6,900 nt of DNA, taken from positions 1 through 6,900 of the forward strand of contig QBMP01000024.1 in NCBI GenBank assembly GCA_003242115.1, in the 5' to 3' direction. Within the stretch, counting starts at the first letter, position 1, and each line of letters starts with the position of its first letter. The position numbers and the translations under genes were made by a program. The DNA is from Phormidesmis priestleyi. GTDB taxonomy: Bacteria; Cyanobacteriota; Cyanobacteriia; Phormidesmidales; Phormidesmidaceae. Positions 6,359 to 6,900 of this stretch are shown in pieces. Below the pieces are notes generated by a model. It saw nothing but the letters and a program-made list of their open reading frames with translations. It ran no database searches and had not been told where the DNA came from.

Positions 6359-6442
6359 AAACAGCCTGATTTAGGAGTCCACAAAATTTTGAGGCATTAG
6401 CTATTTTCTAATGTATTGAAAAGCATGAAGCGAGAAGTTCTG

Positions 6443-6472
6443 GCGGTGCCTGTTTTAGGTACCGCTTTTTTT
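6443..6472 (+). terminator. Intrinsic terminator downstream of the secreted-protein gene
   Basis: An 8-bp stem (GCGGTGCC at 6443-6450 pairing with GGTACCGC at 6458-6465, one G-U pair) encloses a 7-base loop and is followed at once by seven T residues (6466-6472). It lies 84 bases after the stop at 6358 and would end that transcript, separating it from the esterase gene. Confidence 0.85.
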
Positions 6473-6519
6473 GGATTGAAATACTCACAAATTTTTCGTG
6501 AAGAATATTGTACATAGAC

Positions 6520-6548
6520 TTGCACAGAAAAACCGGCTCATTTATAAA
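6520..6548 (+). promoter_or_regulatory. Candidate sigma-70-type promoter for the esterase gene
   Basis: TTGCAC (6520-6525) and TATAAA (6543-6548) are separated by exactly 17 bases. The -10 matches consensus at five of six positions, the -35 at three of six. A start about seven bases downstream (near 6555) would fall between the GGAGG at 6550-6554 and the ATG of the mini-ORF, so this promoter and that ribosome binding site cannot easily both serve the same transcript. Confidence 0.4.
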
Positions 6549-6560
6549 TGGAGGAAAAGA

Positions 6561-6587
6561 ATGTTTTCAAAAAAGTTGATTAGTTAA
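6561..6587 (+). CDS. Possible leader mini-ORF (8 residues) behind a strong Shine-Dalgarno
   Basis: ATG at 6561 opens a nine-codon frame (MFSKKLIS, stop TAA at 6585-6587). It is preceded by GGAGG at 6550-6554 with six bases of spacing, the best ribosome binding site in the window. The real genes here have no comparable signal. The peptide looks like the first residues of a signal peptide and recalls MFNKFL of the secreted protein at 5840, so it could be a leader peptide, a decayed gene start or chance. No function is claimed. Confidence 0.3.
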   Translation: MFSKKLIS

Positions 6588-6605
6588 ACATTCAAAAGTG
6601 GTGCT

Positions 6606-6633
6606 TTCACTTAGCCAATTTCACTTGGCCAAT
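6606..6633. repeat. 14-bp tandem repeat in the esterase leader
   Basis: Units 6606-6619 and 6620-6633 differ at one base (TTCACTTAGCCAAT and TTCACTTGGCCAAT). They lie 58-85 bases upstream of the esterase start and downstream of the promoter-like pair, so they would be in the untranslated leader if that promoter is used. Confidence 0.8.
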
Positions 6634-6690
6634 GAGTTAGTCAGTTAAATATTTTTGTGTAATGCTGTGTAAAGCACAGTCAGATCAGTT

Positions 6691-6900
6691 ATGAAGAAGT
6701 CACTGATGGCTGTAGGAGTCGCGATCGCCACTTGTCTAACACCGCTTGATGCAATGGCGGCTTCCTTTACCGGGCTGAATATTTTTGGCGATAGCTTAGT
6801 CGATTCAGGCAATTTATTTAAACTAACGAGCGCCTTTTCACCCTTAGGCATACCGGCTTTGCCACCGAGCCCACCCTATGCTGAAAAAAGCTCAAATGGG
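6691..6900 (+). CDS. Secreted GDSL-family esterase/lipase, first 70 codons (continues past the right edge)
   Basis: SGNH/GDSL hydrolase, expected to cleave ester bonds (lipid, acetyl or other acyl esters) outside the cytoplasm. Residues 1-23 form a signal peptide (Lys2-Lys3, a hydrophobic stretch, and the cleavage site AMA before Ala24). Block I follows immediately: LNIFGDSLVDSGN at 29-41, with Ser35 as the nucleophile. PALPPSPPYAEKSSNG at 55-70 matches the segment that in such esterases leads into the R/S-F/S-SNGP-x-W block. The other catalytic residues (block III Asn, block V Asp/His) lie beyond the window. The ATG at 6691 is chosen because it gives a complete leader. No Shine-Dalgarno is obvious. 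A HIP1 site lies within the signal-peptide codons (6721-6728). A long reverse frame opposite this gene is a shadow. Confidence 0.9.
   Translation, partial: MKKSLMAVGVAIATCLTPLDAMAASFTGLNIFGDSLVDSGNLFKLTSAFSPLGIPALPPSPPYAEKSSNG

Larger units (their letters stand above)
6473..6690. promoter_or_regulatory. Leader region upstream of the GDSL esterase gene
   Basis: This 218-base AT-rich spacer lies between the terminator and the esterase start. It contains a promoter-like pair (6520-6548), a mini-ORF (6561-6587), a 14-bp tandem repeat (6606-6633), two similar AGTTAAA-y-ATT words (6582-6592 and 6643-6653) and a weak hairpin CTGTG-TAAAG-CACAG (6665-6679) a few bases before the start codon. The density of small elements suggests a regulated leader, but that is inference. 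Confidence 0.45.
1263..6728. repeat. Dispersed HIP1 octamers (GCGATCGC), eight copies
   Basis: Exact copies lie at 1263-1270, 1771-1778, 2033-2040, 3347-3354, 4067-4074, 5574-5581, 5894-5901 and 6721-6728. About 0.1 copies would be expected by chance in this length with even base use. HIP1 is the highly iterated palindrome of many cyanobacterial genomes, so this is the strongest taxonomic clue in the window. Confidence 0.95.

Noticed and set aside
6645..6851. Minus-strand frame opposite the start of the GDSL esterase
   Set aside because: The plus strand encodes a clear signal peptide and GDSL block I; the reverse product shows nothing.
1..6900. Insertion sequence, prophage, CRISPR or defence system
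   Set aside because: No transposase, integrase, terminal repeats, repeat-spacer array or nuclease-type gene is visible; all genes fit housekeeping, polysaccharide or secreted roles.

Overview
This window looks like a piece of a cyanobacterial chromosome. The HIP1 octamer GCGATCGC, a cyanobacterial hallmark, occurs eight times on this strand. The protein sequences fit too: a cyanobacterial-type RecO, a polysaccharide acetyltransferase resembling HpsU, and secreted proteins with 'LLAQA'-like leader ends. Shine-Dalgarno sequences are mostly absent. I cannot name the genus; a filamentous or EPS-producing lineage is plausible but is inference. There is no mobile element, CRISPR array, rRNA or tRNA that I can support.

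Left arm (1-2608, minus strand): a tightly packed unit read right to left, deoC (deoxyribose-phosphate aldolase), then recO (recombination mediator), then the N-terminal part of an MFS transporter that runs off the left edge. deoC and recO share one base (TAATG), and recO and the MFS gene overlap by 11 bases, so they are probably co-transcribed and translationally coupled. The MFS protein carries an unusual acidic extension of about 105 residues before its first membrane helix.

Middle (2609-5503): a 321-base divergent intergenic region holding a 25-bp tandem repeat precedes a plus-strand operon. Its genes are two family-2 glycosyltransferases, joined by a 4-base ATGA overlap, and a WcaF/HpsU-like left-handed beta-helix acetyltransferase that most likely overlaps the second by 8 bases. 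Together they look like a module adding and acetylating sugars of an extracellular or surface polysaccharide.

Right arm (5504-6900): more AT-rich and looser. It holds a small secreted protein of unknown function with four cysteines in the mature part, followed by a good intrinsic terminator. A 219-base leader region with a promoter-like element, a nine-codon mini-ORF (eight residues plus stop) behind a perfect GGAGG, and a 14-bp tandem repeat comes next. The window ends in the first 70 codons of a secreted GDSL esterase/lipase.

The most distinctive window-wide features are six short dimeric repeats (units of 12-25 bp, in-frame where coding), spread over genes and spacers, and a strong excess of the palindrome GCTAGC (12 copies). 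I see no clearly undescribed multi-gene system; the best leads are the orphan secreted protein, the leader mini-ORF, the divergent-promoter repeat and the repeat/palindrome pattern.
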